Below, piece after piece: positions 35,133-43,976 of a stretch of 64,000 nucleotides of DNA. The notes under the pieces were generated by a model. The model was not told the DNA's origin and ran no database searches. It was given only the letters and a program-made list of their open reading frames with translations. Positions within the stretch are counted from its first letter, which is position 1; each line of letters starts with the position of its first letter. The position numbers and the translations under genes are program-made. This stretch comes from Nonomuraea thailandensis (GTDB lineage: Bacteria; Actinomycetota; Actinomycetes; Streptosporangiales; Streptosporangiaceae), in contig NZ_JAMZEB010000002.1 in NCBI RefSeq assembly GCF_024172165.1, forward strand, positions 1,302,001 through 1,366,000. Reading direction: 5' to 3'.

Positions 35133-36275
35133 GTGGACATACGCGACCTGACTCCCGAAGACCTCGACGACGTTCTCGACCTGCGTAAGCGCTCGTTCGG
35201 CCCGCTGTCGGCCGACGACAGGGAGAAGTGGCGCAAGGCGGTGCTCCCGGCGCTGGGGGAGGGCCGCTACCTGGGAGTGTTCGACGGCAGCCGGCTGGCG
35301 GCGGCGGCCCGGCTGCGCCGGTTCACGCAGTGGTGGCACGGCAGGCCGCAGCCGATGGCGGGCGTCGCGGGCGTCACCGTCAACCCGGAGGACCGCGGGC
35401 GCGGCCTCGGCACCCGGATCATGCGCGCCGTCATCGGCCGCGCTGGCGAGCTCGGCGACGCCGTCTCCGCGCTCTACCCGGCCACCACGGCCATCTACCG
35501 CGGGGTCGGCTTCGAGCACGCCGGAGCCCAGCACAACGTGCGCCTGCAGGCCGAGTCGCTGCGCGGGATCCGGCCGTCGGGGCAGGTCAAGCTGCGCAGG
35601 ATGGGCCCGGGCGACGCCGCCGAGCTGATGTCGGTGCTGCACCGCGTGCACGGCGCGGCCCGTTCGAGCGGGCCGATGTCCTGGGACGAGGACACGTGGA
35701 ACCTGTGGCTCGCCGACGAGGACGACTTCCTCTACCTGGCCGACGACGGCTACGCCGTCTACCGGTGGAAGGGCGACGACGTCCAGGTCGAGAACCTCGT
35801 CGCCGCCTCCTCCGAGACCCTGCGGGCCCTGTGGTCGATGGTCGGCAGCGCGTCCACGATCGCCCGCGAGGTCGTCGCCTCCGTGGCGCCGGACGACCCG
35901 GTGTTGTGGCTGCTGCGCGAGCGCACGAAGGAGCCGGTCCAGCAGGTGCGGTGGATGTTCAGGGTGCTGGACGTGGCCGCGGCCGTCGAGCGCAGGGGCT
36001 ACCCGGCGAACGTGACCTGCGAGGCCGTCGTCACCGTCGACGACCCGATCAGGGGCGGCGGCACCTGGCGGCTGGACGTCTCGGGCGGATCGGGCATGGC
36101 CACCCCGGTCGAGGAGCCCGGCGTCACGCTCTCGGTGAACGGCTTCTCCGCCCTGTACGCCGGAATCCCGACCCAGACCCTCCGCCTCGCCGGTCTCATG
36201 TCCGGACATGACGGCTACGACCAGGCACTCGACGCCGCCTTCGCCGCCAAGCCGTACATGCTCGACTACTTCTGA
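35133..36275 (+). CDS. Eis-like GNAT N-acetyltransferase
   Basis: A 380-residue protein with the Eis layout. An N-terminal GNAT domain (about 1-150; acetyl-CoA loop [15 protein letters not shown]), a second GNAT-like domain (about 155-270) and a C-terminal SCP2-like domain (about 280-380) ending in [10 protein letters not shown], whose terminal carboxylate acts as base in Eis enzymes. Known Eis proteins acetylate amines such as aminoglycosides or lysines. GTG at 35133 lies 12 bp after the permease stop, so co-transcription is likely. Substrate here is unknown. Confidence 0.85.
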   Translation: MDIRDLTPEDLDDVLDLRKRSFGPLSADDREKWRKAVLPALGEGRYLGVFDGSRLAAAARLRRFTQWWHGRPQPMAGVAGVTVNPEDRGRGLGTRIMRAVIGRAGELGDAVSALYPATTAIYRGVGFEHAGAQHNVRLQAESLRGIRPSGQVKLRRMGPGDAAELMSVLHRVHGAARSSGPMSWDEDTWNLWLADEDDFLYLADDGYAVYRWKGDDVQVENLVAASSETLRALWSMVGSASTIAREVVASVAPDDPVLWLLRERTKEPVQQVRWMFRVLDVAAAVERRGYPANVTCEAVVTVDDPIRGGGTWRLDVSGGSGMATPVEEPGVTLSVNGFSALYAGIPTQTLRLAGLMSGHDGYDQALDAAFAAKPYMLDYF

Positions 36276-36323
36276 CCTCCGCATCCCGCTGCACGCCCAC
36301 CCCAGCCGGAGTAAAGTCTCATG

Positions 36324-36339
36324 CCGAACAGATGTTCGG
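36324..36339. promoter_or_regulatory. LexA (SOS) box upstream of ruvC
   Basis: CCGAACAGATGTTCGG holds the actinobacterial LexA half-sites CGAAC and GTTCG with 4-nt spacing (325-329 and 334-338), extended by one more paired base each side. It is 19 bp upstream of the ruvC GTG, so LexA would block the ruvC promoter until DNA damage. Confidence 0.88.
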
Positions 36340-36357
36340 CGACGGGAGGGCGGGCCG

Positions 36358-36888
36358 GTGCGGGTGATGGGCGTCGATCCGGGGCTGACCCGGTGCGGCC
36401 TCGGTGCTGTCGAGGGGCGCCCGGGCGCGCCGCTGAGCCTGGTGGCCGTCGGGGTGGTGCGCACCGGAGCCGACGAGGAGCTCGGCGCCCGGCTCGTCGG
36501 CATCGAGGCGGGCATCGAGCGCTGGCTCGACGAGGTGCGGCCCGACGCGGTGGCGGTGGAGCGCGTCTTCAGCCAGCACAACGTGCGCACGGTCATGGGC
36601 ACGGCCCAGGCGGCGGGCATCGCGGTCCTCTGCGCGGCCAGACGCGGCCTTCCGGTGGCCCTGCACACCCCGTCGGAGGTCAAGGCGGCGATCACGGGCA
36701 GCGGCACGGCCGACAAGAAGCAGATCGGCGCCATGGTCACCCGCCTGCTGCGCCTGGCCGAGATGCCCAAACCGGCGGACGCCGCCGACGCCCTCGCCCT
36801 GGCCATCTGCCACATCTGGCGCGGCGGCGCCCAGAGCCGCCTCGCCGAGGCCCTGGCCCGCGCTCCCCGCAGAAACCCCGCTCGATGA
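36358..36888 (+). CDS. ruvC: Holliday junction resolvase RuvC
   Basis: A 176-residue endonuclease that cuts Holliday junctions bound by RuvAB. All four acidic catalytic residues are in family positions: Asp7 (GVDPGL), Glu68 (VERVF), Asp141 and Asp144 ([14 protein letters not shown]). GTG at 36358 is fixed by GGGAGGG at 36344-36350. A LexA box precedes it. The stop is in an ATGA context (36885-36888), which in relatives joins directly to ruvA; here 507 bp of repeat-bearing DNA follow. Confidence 0.97.
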   Translation: MRVMGVDPGLTRCGLGAVEGRPGAPLSLVAVGVVRTGADEELGARLVGIEAGIERWLDEVRPDAVAVERVFSQHNVRTVMGTAQAAGIAVLCAARRGLPVALHTPSEVKAAITGSGTADKKQIGAMVTRLLRLAEMPKPADAADALALAICHIWRGGAQSRLAEALARAPRRNPAR

Positions 36889-37310
36889 CCGCCTTCCACC
36901 CGCCCGTGAGGCGCACACCCGCGCAACCTCCTGGTCCGGGCTCGGGCTGGGCGGCGCCTGGTGTGGCTCGGGCCGGCGCGGACGCACAGCGCGCGGCTCG
37001 GCATGGCGGCCTCTCCGCACCTCGCAACCCAGCCCTCCACCGTCCAGCCCCTGCCGTCCAGCCCCCTGCCATCCAGCCCCTGCCATCCAGAGCGTGCCAT
37101 CGGGGCGGTGCAGGCCGGGCGGTGCCAGCCGGGCCACCGGCGCCCGGTGCGGCGAGGCGGTCAGGGGCGGCAGGCGTCGCCTCCCGTGCGGCGCGGCGAG
37201 CCGCGGCCACCTCGGCCGGGATCGCCAGGTGGCACGTGCGAATCGGGCACGCAGGATGCGTCCAGGGCCGTGGGGCCGGGACGCGCTCTGGGGCGTGGAG
37301 CGCGGCGTGA
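36885..37310 (+). other. Open, repeat-bearing frame coupled to ruvC (doubtful gene)
   Basis: ATG at 36885 overlaps the ruvC stop (ATGA), and the frame is open for 141 residues, rich in Ala, Arg, Pro and Gly, to a TGA at 37308-37310. No domain is recognisable. The 14-nt tandem repeat lies inside it. GC-rich random sequence often stays open this long and the codon third positions look less G/C-biased than in ruvC or ruvA, so it is at least as likely to be expanded spacer DNA. Confidence 0.25.
37040..37096. repeat. Tandem repeat of 14-15 nt, four copies
   Basis: Units CCGTCCAGCCCCTG (37040-37053), a 15-nt version with an extra C (37054-37068), CCATCCAGCCCCTG (37069-37082) and CCATCCAGAGCGTG (37083-37096), then a truncated copy. 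It sits in the ruvC-ruvA spacer. Copies differ by one to four bases, so the array is not brand new. Confidence 0.88.
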
Positions 37311-37395
37311 GTGGGCTCCTGGGCGCGAAGTGCGCTATGACAGGAGCCGGTGATGCAAGCCGAACCGTGGCGGGGCCGATGACAGGAGGACGGGT

Positions 37396-38013
37396 GTGAT
37401 TGCGTCGGTGGCGGGCAGGGTGGCCGCGATAGCGCCGGACGGGGCCGTGATCGAGGTCGGCGGCGTCGGCATCCTCACCCACTGCACCCCTGGCACCCTG
37501 GCGACCCTCAGAATGGGCGAGGAGGCGCGCCTGGCCACCTCGCTGGTGGTGCGCGAGGAATCACTCACCCTGTACGGCTTCGCCACCGACGACGAGCGCG
37601 CCGTGTTCGAGCTCCTGCAGACCGCCAGCGGCGTCGGCCCCAAGCTGGCCCTGGCGATGCTCGCCGTGCACACGCCCAACACGCTCCGGGTCGCGGTGGC
37701 CAGTGCCGACGTCAAGGCGCTGACCCAGGTGCCGGGGATCGGGCAGAAGGGGGCACAGCGCATCATCCTGGAGCTGAAGGACCGGCTCGGCACGCCGGAG
37801 GAGGCCGTCAACGCCGCCCTCAACGGGGAGCGGGTGGCGGCGTGGCGGGACCAGGTCCACTCGGGTCTGGTGGGGCTGGGCTACTCCAGCAAGGACGCCG
37901 ACGAGGCGGTCGCCGCCGTGGAGCCGGACGCCGACGCCGACCTCGCCGCCGGTCGCCAGCCCCAGGTGGCCGCCCTCCTGAAGGCCGCCCTCCGCTCCCT
38001 GAGCATCCGATGA
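37396..38013 (+). CDS. ruvA: Holliday junction DNA helicase subunit RuvA
   Basis: A 205-residue junction-binding protein. An OB-fold domain (about 1-65; IASVAGRVAAIAPDGAVIEV, EESLTLYGF) leads to two helix-hairpin-helix motifs (ASGVGPKLALAML and VPGIGQKGAQRIILEL, the latter carrying the acidic-pin partner segment), a flexible linker and a C-terminal RuvB-binding domain (GLVGLGYSSKDADEAV). GTG at 37396 follows AGGAGG at 37384-37389. The stop lies in an ATGA context at 38010-38013. Confidence 0.96.
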   Translation: MIASVAGRVAAIAPDGAVIEVGGVGILTHCTPGTLATLRMGEEARLATSLVVREESLTLYGFATDDERAVFELLQTASGVGPKLALAMLAVHTPNTLRVAVASADVKALTQVPGIGQKGAQRIILELKDRLGTPEEAVNAALNGERVAAWRDQVHSGLVGLGYSSKDADEAVAAVEPDADADLAAGRQPQVAALLKAALRSLSIR

Positions 38014-38606
38014 CCCCCGCCCTCCCCACGGCCGCCCCACCCGCGACGGCCACCGGCGCCGCCACGCCGCCGTGTCTCGCCACCGTGCTGGGCCGCACCG
38101 CCGCACCCCGCCGTGCAGGCGCACCGTCCGGTGCGGTTGCACCGCGTCGGTGCGGCGATGGAGTGAGGGCTGCGGGCCGCAGGGTGACATCTTCGGACCC
38201 TGAGGCGGGACAGCCCCGCCATGACGGCTCTGCCTTCCCGCTCCGCACGGCGCCAGTGCCCGCAGTCGCTGCCGCCGGAGGGGCGATCATCCCGCCTCGT
38301 GAAGCACCGGCGATTGCCTCACGCCGCGAGGCGCCGACGTCTGCCTCGTCTCGCGGGGCGCCGACGTCTGCCTCGTCTCGCGGGGCGCCGACGTCTGCCT
38401 CGTCTCGCGGGGCGCCGACGTCTGCCTCGTCTCGCGAGGCGGCCACGTTCGCCCCGCCGGGTGAAGCGCCGACCTACGCCCCGCGTGGCGAGGTGCCGGT
38501 AGCCATGCACCATGCGGCCCCCGTCGTCCACGGGCGCCGATCAGCCACCGACGTCCGAAAGCGGACCGGCAAGCGCACGGAGAGGAGGTGCGGGCGTGGG
38601 ACTTGA
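38010..38606 (+). other. Open 198-codon frame bridging ruvA and ruvB (doubtful gene)
   Basis: ATG at 38010 overlaps the ruvA stop (ATGA). The frame runs without a stop through the whole 582-bp spacer and ends at 38604-38606, 11 bp inside ruvB. The protein would be Ala/Pro/Arg-rich with a nine-residue repeat (SASSRGAPT) from the 27-nt array and no known domain. Translational coupling at both ends would favour a gene; the poorer GC bias at third codon positions in its second half argues against it. Presented as a candidate only. Confidence 0.3.
38314..38448. repeat. 27-bp minisatellite in the ruvA-ruvB spacer
   Basis: Three perfect copies of a 27-nt unit beginning CTGCCTCGTCTCGCGG (38341-38367, 38368-38394, 38395-38421) are flanked by a degenerate copy on each side (38314-38340 and 38422-38448). 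Weaker relatives extend to about 38290 and 38501. The unit is nine codons, so copy-number change keeps any frame open. Confidence 0.95.
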
Positions 38607-39630
38607 GCGGGAGGAGATCCTTTCGTCCACGGCCGGAGGCGACGAGCTGCAGATCGAGGCCGCGCTCCGGCCCAAGCGCCTCAGCGAGTTCATCGGCCAG
38701 GGCCGCGTGCGCGAGCAGTTGTCGCTGGTGCTGGAGAGCGCCCTGCGCAGGCAGAGCCCGCCCGACCACGTGCTCATGAGCGGCTCCCCGGGCCTCGGCA
38801 AGACGACCCTGGCCATGATCGTCGCGGCCGAGCTGAACGCCCCGCTGCGGATCACGTCGGGCCCGGCGCTGGAGCGCGCCGGCGATCTGGCGGCGATCCT
38901 GTCGACGCTGGCCGAGGGCGAGGTGCTGTTCATCGACGAGATCCACCGGATGGCCAGGCCGGCCGAGGAGATGCTGTATCTGGCGATGGAGGACTTCCGG
39001 GTCGACATCGTCGTCGGCAAGGGCCCGGGCGCCACCGCCATCCCGCTCGACATCGCGCCGTTCACGCTGGTCGGCGCCACCACGCGGGCCGGGCTGCTGC
39101 CGGCGCCGCTGCGTGACCGGTTCGGGTTCACCGCCCACATGGACTTCTACGAGACCGGCGAGCTGGAGCAGGTGCTGCGGCGCTCGGCCAAGCTGCTCGG
39201 GGTGGGCCTGCCGGACGACGGCGCGCACGAGATCGCCCGGCGGTCCCGGGGCACGCCGCGCATCGCGAACCGGCTGCTGAGGCGGGTGCGCGACTTCGCC
39301 GACGTGCGGGCCGACGGTGTGATCAACCGCGACATCGCCGCGGCGGCGCTCAACCTGTACGAGGTCGACGGCGAAGGGCTCGACCGGCTCGACCGTGCGG
39401 TGCTCGGCGTGCTGCTGAAGAAGTTCGGCGGCGGCCCGGTCGGCCTGTCCACGCTCGCGGTGGCCGTGGGGGAGGAGCCGGAGACGGTGGAGGTGGTGGC
39501 CGAGCCGTTCCTCGTACGGCAAGGTCTGCTGGCCAGGACCCCGCGCGGCCGGGTCGCCACGGCGGCGGCATGGGTGCACCTGGGGATGACACCACCACCA
39601 GATGCGTTCGGAGCGTCACTTTTCGAGTGA
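38596..39630 (+). CDS. ruvB: Holliday junction branch-migration ATPase RuvB
   Basis: A 344-residue AAA+ motor. The N-terminal [13 protein letters not shown] block, Walker [10 protein letters not shown] (63-71), Walker B FIDEIHR (about 112-118), sensor 1 and arginine finger region [18 protein letters not shown], and the C-terminal winged helix with TPRGRVAT are all present. GTG at 38596 is fixed by GAGGAGG at 38583-38589. It is the last gene of the SOS-controlled ruv cluster and overlaps the doubtful upstream frame by 11 bp. Confidence 0.97.
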   Translation: MGLEREEILSSTAGGDELQIEAALRPKRLSEFIGQGRVREQLSLVLESALRRQSPPDHVLMSGSPGLGKTTLAMIVAAELNAPLRITSGPALERAGDLAAILSTLAEGEVLFIDEIHRMARPAEEMLYLAMEDFRVDIVVGKGPGATAIPLDIAPFTLVGATTRAGLLPAPLRDRFGFTAHMDFYETGELEQVLRRSAKLLGVGLPDDGAHEIARRSRGTPRIANRLLRRVRDFADVRADGVINRDIAAAALNLYEVDGEGLDRLDRAVLGVLLKKFGGGPVGLSTLAVAVGEEPETVEVVAEPFLVRQGLLARTPRGRVATAAAWVHLGMTPPPDAFGASLFE

Positions 39631-39692
39631 TCACAGATCGGTTGCAACCGTTTCAAAATGGGAACTTCCCCGCGCGCCGGAACGCTGCCTCG

Positions 39693-39722
39693 TTGCCGCG
39701 TTTCGCAACAAGCGCCTACACT
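39693..39722 (+). promoter_or_regulatory. Candidate promoter for yajC-secD-secF
   Basis: TTGCCG (39693-39698) and TACACT (39717-39722) are separated by 18 bp, a plausible housekeeping sigma pair 120 bp upstream of yajC. The 211-bp gap between ruvB and yajC holds no gene and is locally less GC-rich at 39630-39660. Confidence 0.4.
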
Positions 39723-39841
39723 CCGTGGCTTGGCTGGCTGTGTAGGCTGACGGGCTGAGCGGCGCGGCCCGACGCAACGCACGGAATTTCCGGCGCGAGG
39801 CCGGTGTCAACTTCTTGTACGACAATGGAAGGTCGCCCCTT

Positions 39842-40234
39842 ATGGACATGGGACAACTCGGAAGCATCCTGCCGCTGATCCTTCTGGTGGTGGTGTTCTA
39901 CTTCCTGCTGATCCGCCCCCAGCGCAAGCGCCAGCAAGAGGCGATCCAGATGCAGAACTCCCTGACGCCCGGCACCCGGGTCATGACCACGACGGGCCTG
40001 TTCGCCACCGTCGTGGCGGTCGACAACGAGGACGTCGTCCTCGAGGTCGCGCCGGGGATCGAGACCCGCTGGGTGAAGGCCGCGATCGGCCGAGTCGTCG
40101 CTCCCGGCGACGCCCCGCTGAGTGACGACGAGTCGGCCGCTGACCAGGTCGAACTCGATGAAGAGGGCAAGAAGGAGTCCGAGGCCACCGTAGAGCGCGA
40201 CGGCGACCAGGGCTCCAGTACCAAGCAGTCCTGA
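39842..40234 (+). CDS. yajC: Preprotein translocase subunit YajC
   Basis: A 130-residue protein. One N-terminal membrane helix (about 6-25, LPLILLVVVFYFLLI) is followed by RPQRKRQQ and the cytoplasmic YajC fold with LTPGTRVMTTTGLFATVV and the VAPGIETRWVKAAIGRVV strand. The acidic C-terminal tail is typical for actinobacteria. GGAAGG upstream supports ATG at 39842. First gene of the Sec accessory operon with secD and secF. Confidence 0.94.
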   Translation: MDMGQLGSILPLILLVVVFYFLLIRPQRKRQQEAIQMQNSLTPGTRVMTTTGLFATVVAVDNEDVVLEVAPGIETRWVKAAIGRVVAPGDAPLSDDESAADQVELDEEGKKESEATVERDGDQGSSTKQS

Positions 40235-40277
40235 CTAAGCTCTGCGACAAACCTCTATCCGAAAGAACTGACGACCA

Positions 40278-42194
40278 GTGGCCCGACCGACCAGCCGCCA
40301 CAGCCGACCGGGGCGTACGCTCCTCGTGCTTCTGGCGCTCATTCTCGCCCTGGGCGGGACGATGTTCCTGCAGCAGGCGTACACGCCGAAGCTGGGACTC
40401 GACCTCGCGGGCGGCACCACGGTGACTCTGACTCCCGTGACCCAGAACAACGCGTCGCCGCCTGAGGAGATCCTCGACCGCGCGGTCAACATCATCCGCG
40501 ACCGGGTCAACGGCACCGGAATCTCCGACGCCGAGGTCGCCAAGTCCGGCGACAACATCATCATCTCCATCCCGGGCGTCGGTCAGAACGAGGCCATCAA
40601 GCTGGTCGCTACGACTGCGGAGCTGCGTTTCCGCCAGGTGCTCGCCGTGGCGGCCACGCAGGTCCCGCAGGATCTGGCCACGAACGCGCCGACGCCGGGC
40701 GGCACGCCCTCCGGGTCGGCGAGCCCGTCGGCCAACACCTCCACGTCCCCGACGGCCCAGCCGTCCGCGCAGCCGTCCACCTCGCAGTCGATCACCACGC
40801 CGAGCGCCTCCCCGACGGGCAAGGCGCTGTCGTCGGCGCTGACCGCCCCGACGCCGGCCGCCTCGGCGCCGGCCCAGGGCAACGCGGACCCGTCGGCCAA
40901 GCCGACCGCGACGCAGAAGACCGGCCAGGACGGCAAGACCCAGACGGGTCAGGACAGCAAGACCCAGACCGGCCAGGACGGCAAGAACCAGGAGCAGGGC
41001 GGCAAGAAGGGGCAGGAGGCCAAGAGCTCTCCGACGGCCAACGCCACCCCGAGCGCCCAGCCGAGCACGCCTCCCGCGCAGGACCCCAACGCCGGCATCG
41101 ACACCACGGGCATCGACCCGGCGGTGCTCGCCCAGTTCAACAAGCTCGACTGCTCCAACCCCGCCAACCGCGGCCAGGGCGTCCAGGACGACCCGGCCAA
41201 GCAGTACGCGGGCTGTGAGACCGACGGCAGCTACAAGTACGTCCTCGACGTCGCCAAGGTCGTCGGCACCGACATCGACACGGCCTCGGCGGGCGTCCGC
41301 CAGGGCACCACCGAGTGGGTCGTCCAGCTCGACTTCAAGAGCAAGGGCGCCGGTGAGTGGGGCAAGCTCACCACCACCGCCTACAACTCGCCCGAGCCGC
41401 GCAACATGGTCGCGGTCGTGCTCGACGGCGTCGTCATCACCGCCCCGGTCATCCAGAGCCCGATCCCCGGCGGCCGGGCCGAGATCACCGGCGGCTTCGA
41501 CCAGATCAGCGCCACCAACCTGGCCGACCAGCTCAAGTACGGCGCGCTGCCGCTGAAGTTCAACCGCAGCTCGGTCGACACGGTCTCCTCGACCCTGGGC
41601 CAGGACCAGCTGGAGGGCGGCCTGATCGCCGGCATCATCGGCCTCGGGCTCGTGGTGCTCTACTGCCTGCTCTACTACCGGGGCCTGGGCATCGTGGCGG
41701 TGCTGAGCCTCGTGGTGGCCACGGTCATCACGTACACCTCGGTGGTCGTGCTCGGCCACAACGCCGGTTTCCGGCTCTCGCTGCCGCACATCATCGGCCT
41801 GGTGGTCTCGATCGGCATCACCGCCGACTCCTTCATCGTGTACTTCGAACGTATCCGTGATGAGATGAAGGAGGGCCGGCGGACGCTTCGCGCGGCCGTC
41901 GAGGTGGCCTGGGTTCGTGCCCGGCGCACGATCCTGATCGCCGACGCCGTCATGTTCATCGCCGCGATCGTGCTGTACTTCCTGGCGGTGGGCGGTGTGG
42001 CCGGGTTCGCGTTCGCGATGGGCCTGACCACGCTGATCGACATCGTGGTGGTGTTCCTGTTCACCAAGCCGTTCATCGCCCTGCTGGCGCGGATGAAGTT
42101 CTTCGCCAAGGGGCACCCGCTGTCGGGTCTCGACGCCGAGCGCATGAGCGACACGACGTCCACCGGCCGCACGACCACTCCGCAGGAGGCCTGA
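40278..42194 (+). CDS. secD: Protein translocase subunit SecD with large low-complexity insert
   Basis: A 638-residue RND-family protein that uses the proton gradient to pull exported proteins through SecYEG. First helix at about 13-32, then GLDLAGGTTVTL and DRAVNIIRDRVNG. Between about residues 131 and 268 an insert rich in Ser, Thr, Pro, Gln and Lys interrupts the first periplasmic domain, including near-repeats of KTQTGQD. Downstream family blocks resume (VQLDFKSKGAGEW, INGGFDQISATN-like) and the five C-terminal helices follow with the GITADSFIVYFERIRDE motif. GTG at 40278. Confidence 0.95.
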   Translation: MARPTSRHSRPGRTLLVLLALILALGGTMFLQQAYTPKLGLDLAGGTTVTLTPVTQNNASPPEEILDRAVNIIRDRVNGTGISDAEVAKSGDNIIISIPGVGQNEAIKLVATTAELRFRQVLAVAATQVPQDLATNAPTPGGTPSGSASPSANTSTSPTAQPSAQPSTSQSITTPSASPTGKALSSALTAPTPAASAPAQGNADPSAKPTATQKTGQDGKTQTGQDSKTQTGQDGKNQEQGGKKGQEAKSSPTANATPSAQPSTPPAQDPNAGIDTTGIDPAVLAQFNKLDCSNPANRGQGVQDDPAKQYAGCETDGSYKYVLDVAKVVGTDIDTASAGVRQGTTEWVVQLDFKSKGAGEWGKLTTTAYNSPEPRNMVAVVLDGVVITAPVIQSPIPGGRAEITGGFDQISATNLADQLKYGALPLKFNRSSVDTVSSTLGQDQLEGGLIAGIIGLGLVVLYCLLYYRGLGIVAVLSLVVATVITYTSVVVLGHNAGFRLSLPHIIGLVVSIGITADSFIVYFERIRDEMKEGRRTLRAAVEVAWVRARRTILIADAVMFIAAIVLYFLAVGGVAGFAFAMGLTTLIDIVVVFLFTKPFIALLARMKFFAKGHPLSGLDAERMSDTTSTGRTTTPQEA

Positions 42195-42195
42195 G

Positions 42196-43194
42196 ATGGG
42201 ACTTGCGCGTCGCCTCTATCGCGGCGAGATCGACGTCGACTTCGTCGGCAAGTGGCGGTTGTGGTACAGCCTGTCCGGTCTGCTGCTGGCCATCTCGCTG
42301 GCCGGGCTGCTGGTCAACGGGCTCAACCTCGGTGTCGAGTTCAAGGGCGGCACGATCTTCTCGTTCAAGGCCACCCAGACCTCCGTGCAGGAGGTCCGTG
42401 AGGCCGTGCTCGACGAGGGCGTGCACCAGGTGATCGTCCAGCAGGCCGGCACGGACGGCTGGCGGGCGACCACGGAGAGCCTGTCGGAGGACACCCGGGC
42501 CCAGGTGCAGAGCGCGATCGCCAAGGACTTCAACGTCCCGGTCGATCAGGTCAGCATCCAGGCCATCGGCCCGTCCTGGGGCGGTGAGGTGTCGCAGAAG
42601 GCCTGGATCGGCCTGGGCGTCTTCATGCTGGCGATCATCCTGTACCTGTCGATGGCGTTCGAGCCGAAGATGGCGCTGGCCGCCATCGTCGCGCTCATCC
42701 ACGACCTCGTCATCACGGCCGGCATCTACGCCTGGTCGGGCTTCGAGGTCACGCCCGCGACGCTGCTGGGCTTCCTGACCATCCTCGGTTACTCGCTCTA
42801 CGACGCGGTCGTGGTGTTCGACATGATCAAGGAGGTCACGGCCAAGCTGGGGCACACGTCCAAGCAGACGTACTCGATGGCCGCCAACAACGCGCTCAAC
42901 CACACGCTGATCCGGTCGCTGAACACCTCGCTGGTCGCGATCCTGCCGGTGGCGGCGATCCTGTTCATCGGCACCACGGTGCTCGGCGCGGGCACGCTGA
43001 AGGACCTGTCGCTGTCGCTGTTCGTCGGCATGATCGTCGGTACGTACTCGTCGCTGTGCGTCGCCACGCCGCTGCTGGTGACGCTGAAGGAGCGCGAGCC
43101 GAAGTACCAGGCCATCGCCAGGCGCCTGGCCTCCACGGGAGGTGGCGGCAAGGGGTCGAAGGGCTCCAAAAGCGCGGCGGTAGCCAAGGGTTAG
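42196..43194 (+). CDS. secF: Protein translocase subunit SecF
   Basis: A 332-residue partner of SecD. The first helix (about 22-42) is followed by GLNLGVEFKGGTIFSF, a periplasmic domain, then five helices with the YSLYDAVVVFDMIKE motif and NTSLVAILPVAAILFIG. A Gly/Ser/Lys-rich tail ends the protein. ATG at 42196 follows the secD stop by 1 bp. A long hairpin follows the stop. Confidence 0.96.
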   Translation: MGLARRLYRGEIDVDFVGKWRLWYSLSGLLLAISLAGLLVNGLNLGVEFKGGTIFSFKATQTSVQEVREAVLDEGVHQVIVQQAGTDGWRATTESLSEDTRAQVQSAIAKDFNVPVDQVSIQAIGPSWGGEVSQKAWIGLGVFMLAIILYLSMAFEPKMALAAIVALIHDLVITAGIYAWSGFEVTPATLLGFLTILGYSLYDAVVVFDMIKEVTAKLGHTSKQTYSMAANNALNHTLIRSLNTSLVAILPVAAILFIGTTVLGAGTLKDLSLSLFVGMIVGTYSSLCVATPLLVTLKEREPKYQAIARRLASTGGGGKGSKGSKSAAVAKG

Positions 43195-43210
43195 CCGCAG
43201 CACGTTCCGT

Positions 43211-43247
43211 ACGGCGCCCTCGCCCCGCAACGGGGCGGGGGCGCCGT
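43211..43247 (+). terminator. Terminator downstream of secF
   Basis: A 17-nt arm (43211-43227) pairs with 43231-43247 with a single mismatch around a CAA loop, followed by TTCGT. It lies 16 bp after the secF stop and ends the yajC-secD-secF operon. Confidence 0.85.
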
Positions 43248-43353
43248 TCGTGTGCGCCCCGGGGCCGGAACAGGGCCCGGTACGCGCGAGGGCCGGAATG
43301 CACCATCATGGACCCCGGCAGAGGGCCGGTGGAGAAATGCGAGGAAGACGCCG

Positions 43354-43872
43354 ATGACCGAGCTGAGCACGCTGATCCTGGACCGGATCAGGGATGTGCC
43401 CGACTATCCCAAGCCCGGGGTCGTGTTCAAGGACATCACCCCGCTGCTGGCCGACCCGGTCGCGATGGCGGCCGTGGTGGACGAGCTGGCCGGGCTCCAC
43501 CAGGTGGACAAGATCGTGGGAATCGAGGCGCGGGGCTTCATCCTGGCCGCGCCGGTGGCCTACCGGGCGGCGGCGGGGTTCGTCCCGGTGCGCAAGAAGG
43601 GGAAACTGCCCGCCGAGACGCTGGAAGAGTCCTACGATCTGGAGTACGGCTCCGCGACCATCGAGGTGCACCGTGACGCGTTCGCGCCCGGTGACCGGGT
43701 GCTCATCGTCGACGACGTGCTCGCCACGGGAGGCACCGCGAAGGCGGCCGTGGAGCTGGTGGAGAGGGCCGGAGCCGAGGTCGTCGGCATCGCCGTGCTG
43801 ATGGAGCTGGCCTTCCTCAAGGGGCGTGAGCGCCTGCCGGGGGTGGACTTGCACTCCCTCGTGATCGTCTGA
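43354..43872 (+). CDS. apt: Adenine phosphoribosyltransferase
   Basis: A 172-residue salvage enzyme making AMP from adenine and PRPP. The PRPP-binding motif is [16 protein letters not shown] near residue 112; [11 protein letters not shown] and [14 protein letters not shown] are family blocks. ATG at 43354 is chosen because GAGGAAG lies upstream at 43341-43347. In conserved order it is between secF and relA, as in mycobacteria. Confidence 0.95.
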   Translation: MTELSTLILDRIRDVPDYPKPGVVFKDITPLLADPVAMAAVVDELAGLHQVDKIVGIEARGFILAAPVAYRAAAGFVPVRKKGKLPAETLEESYDLEYGSATIEVHRDAFAPGDRVLIVDDVLATGGTAKAAVELVERAGAEVVGIAVLMELAFLKGRERLPGVDLHSLVIV

Positions 43873-43976
43873 GTCCGGCCCGCGACGGTCCAGGTTCGCC
43901 ACCTGGATACACTGGGGGGATCTGGACTCGAAACGTGAGGAGTTTTGCGTGGGGAGTCAGTGCGGGAGGAGTCTGA

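Noticed and set aside
34563..37100. 845-codon minus-strand frame spanning permease, Eis-like gene and ruvC
   Set aside because: It is antisense to three genes with clear families and has low-complexity composition.
38290..38501. CRISPR array
   Set aside because: The 27-nt units are directly adjacent with no unique spacers and no cas gene is present.
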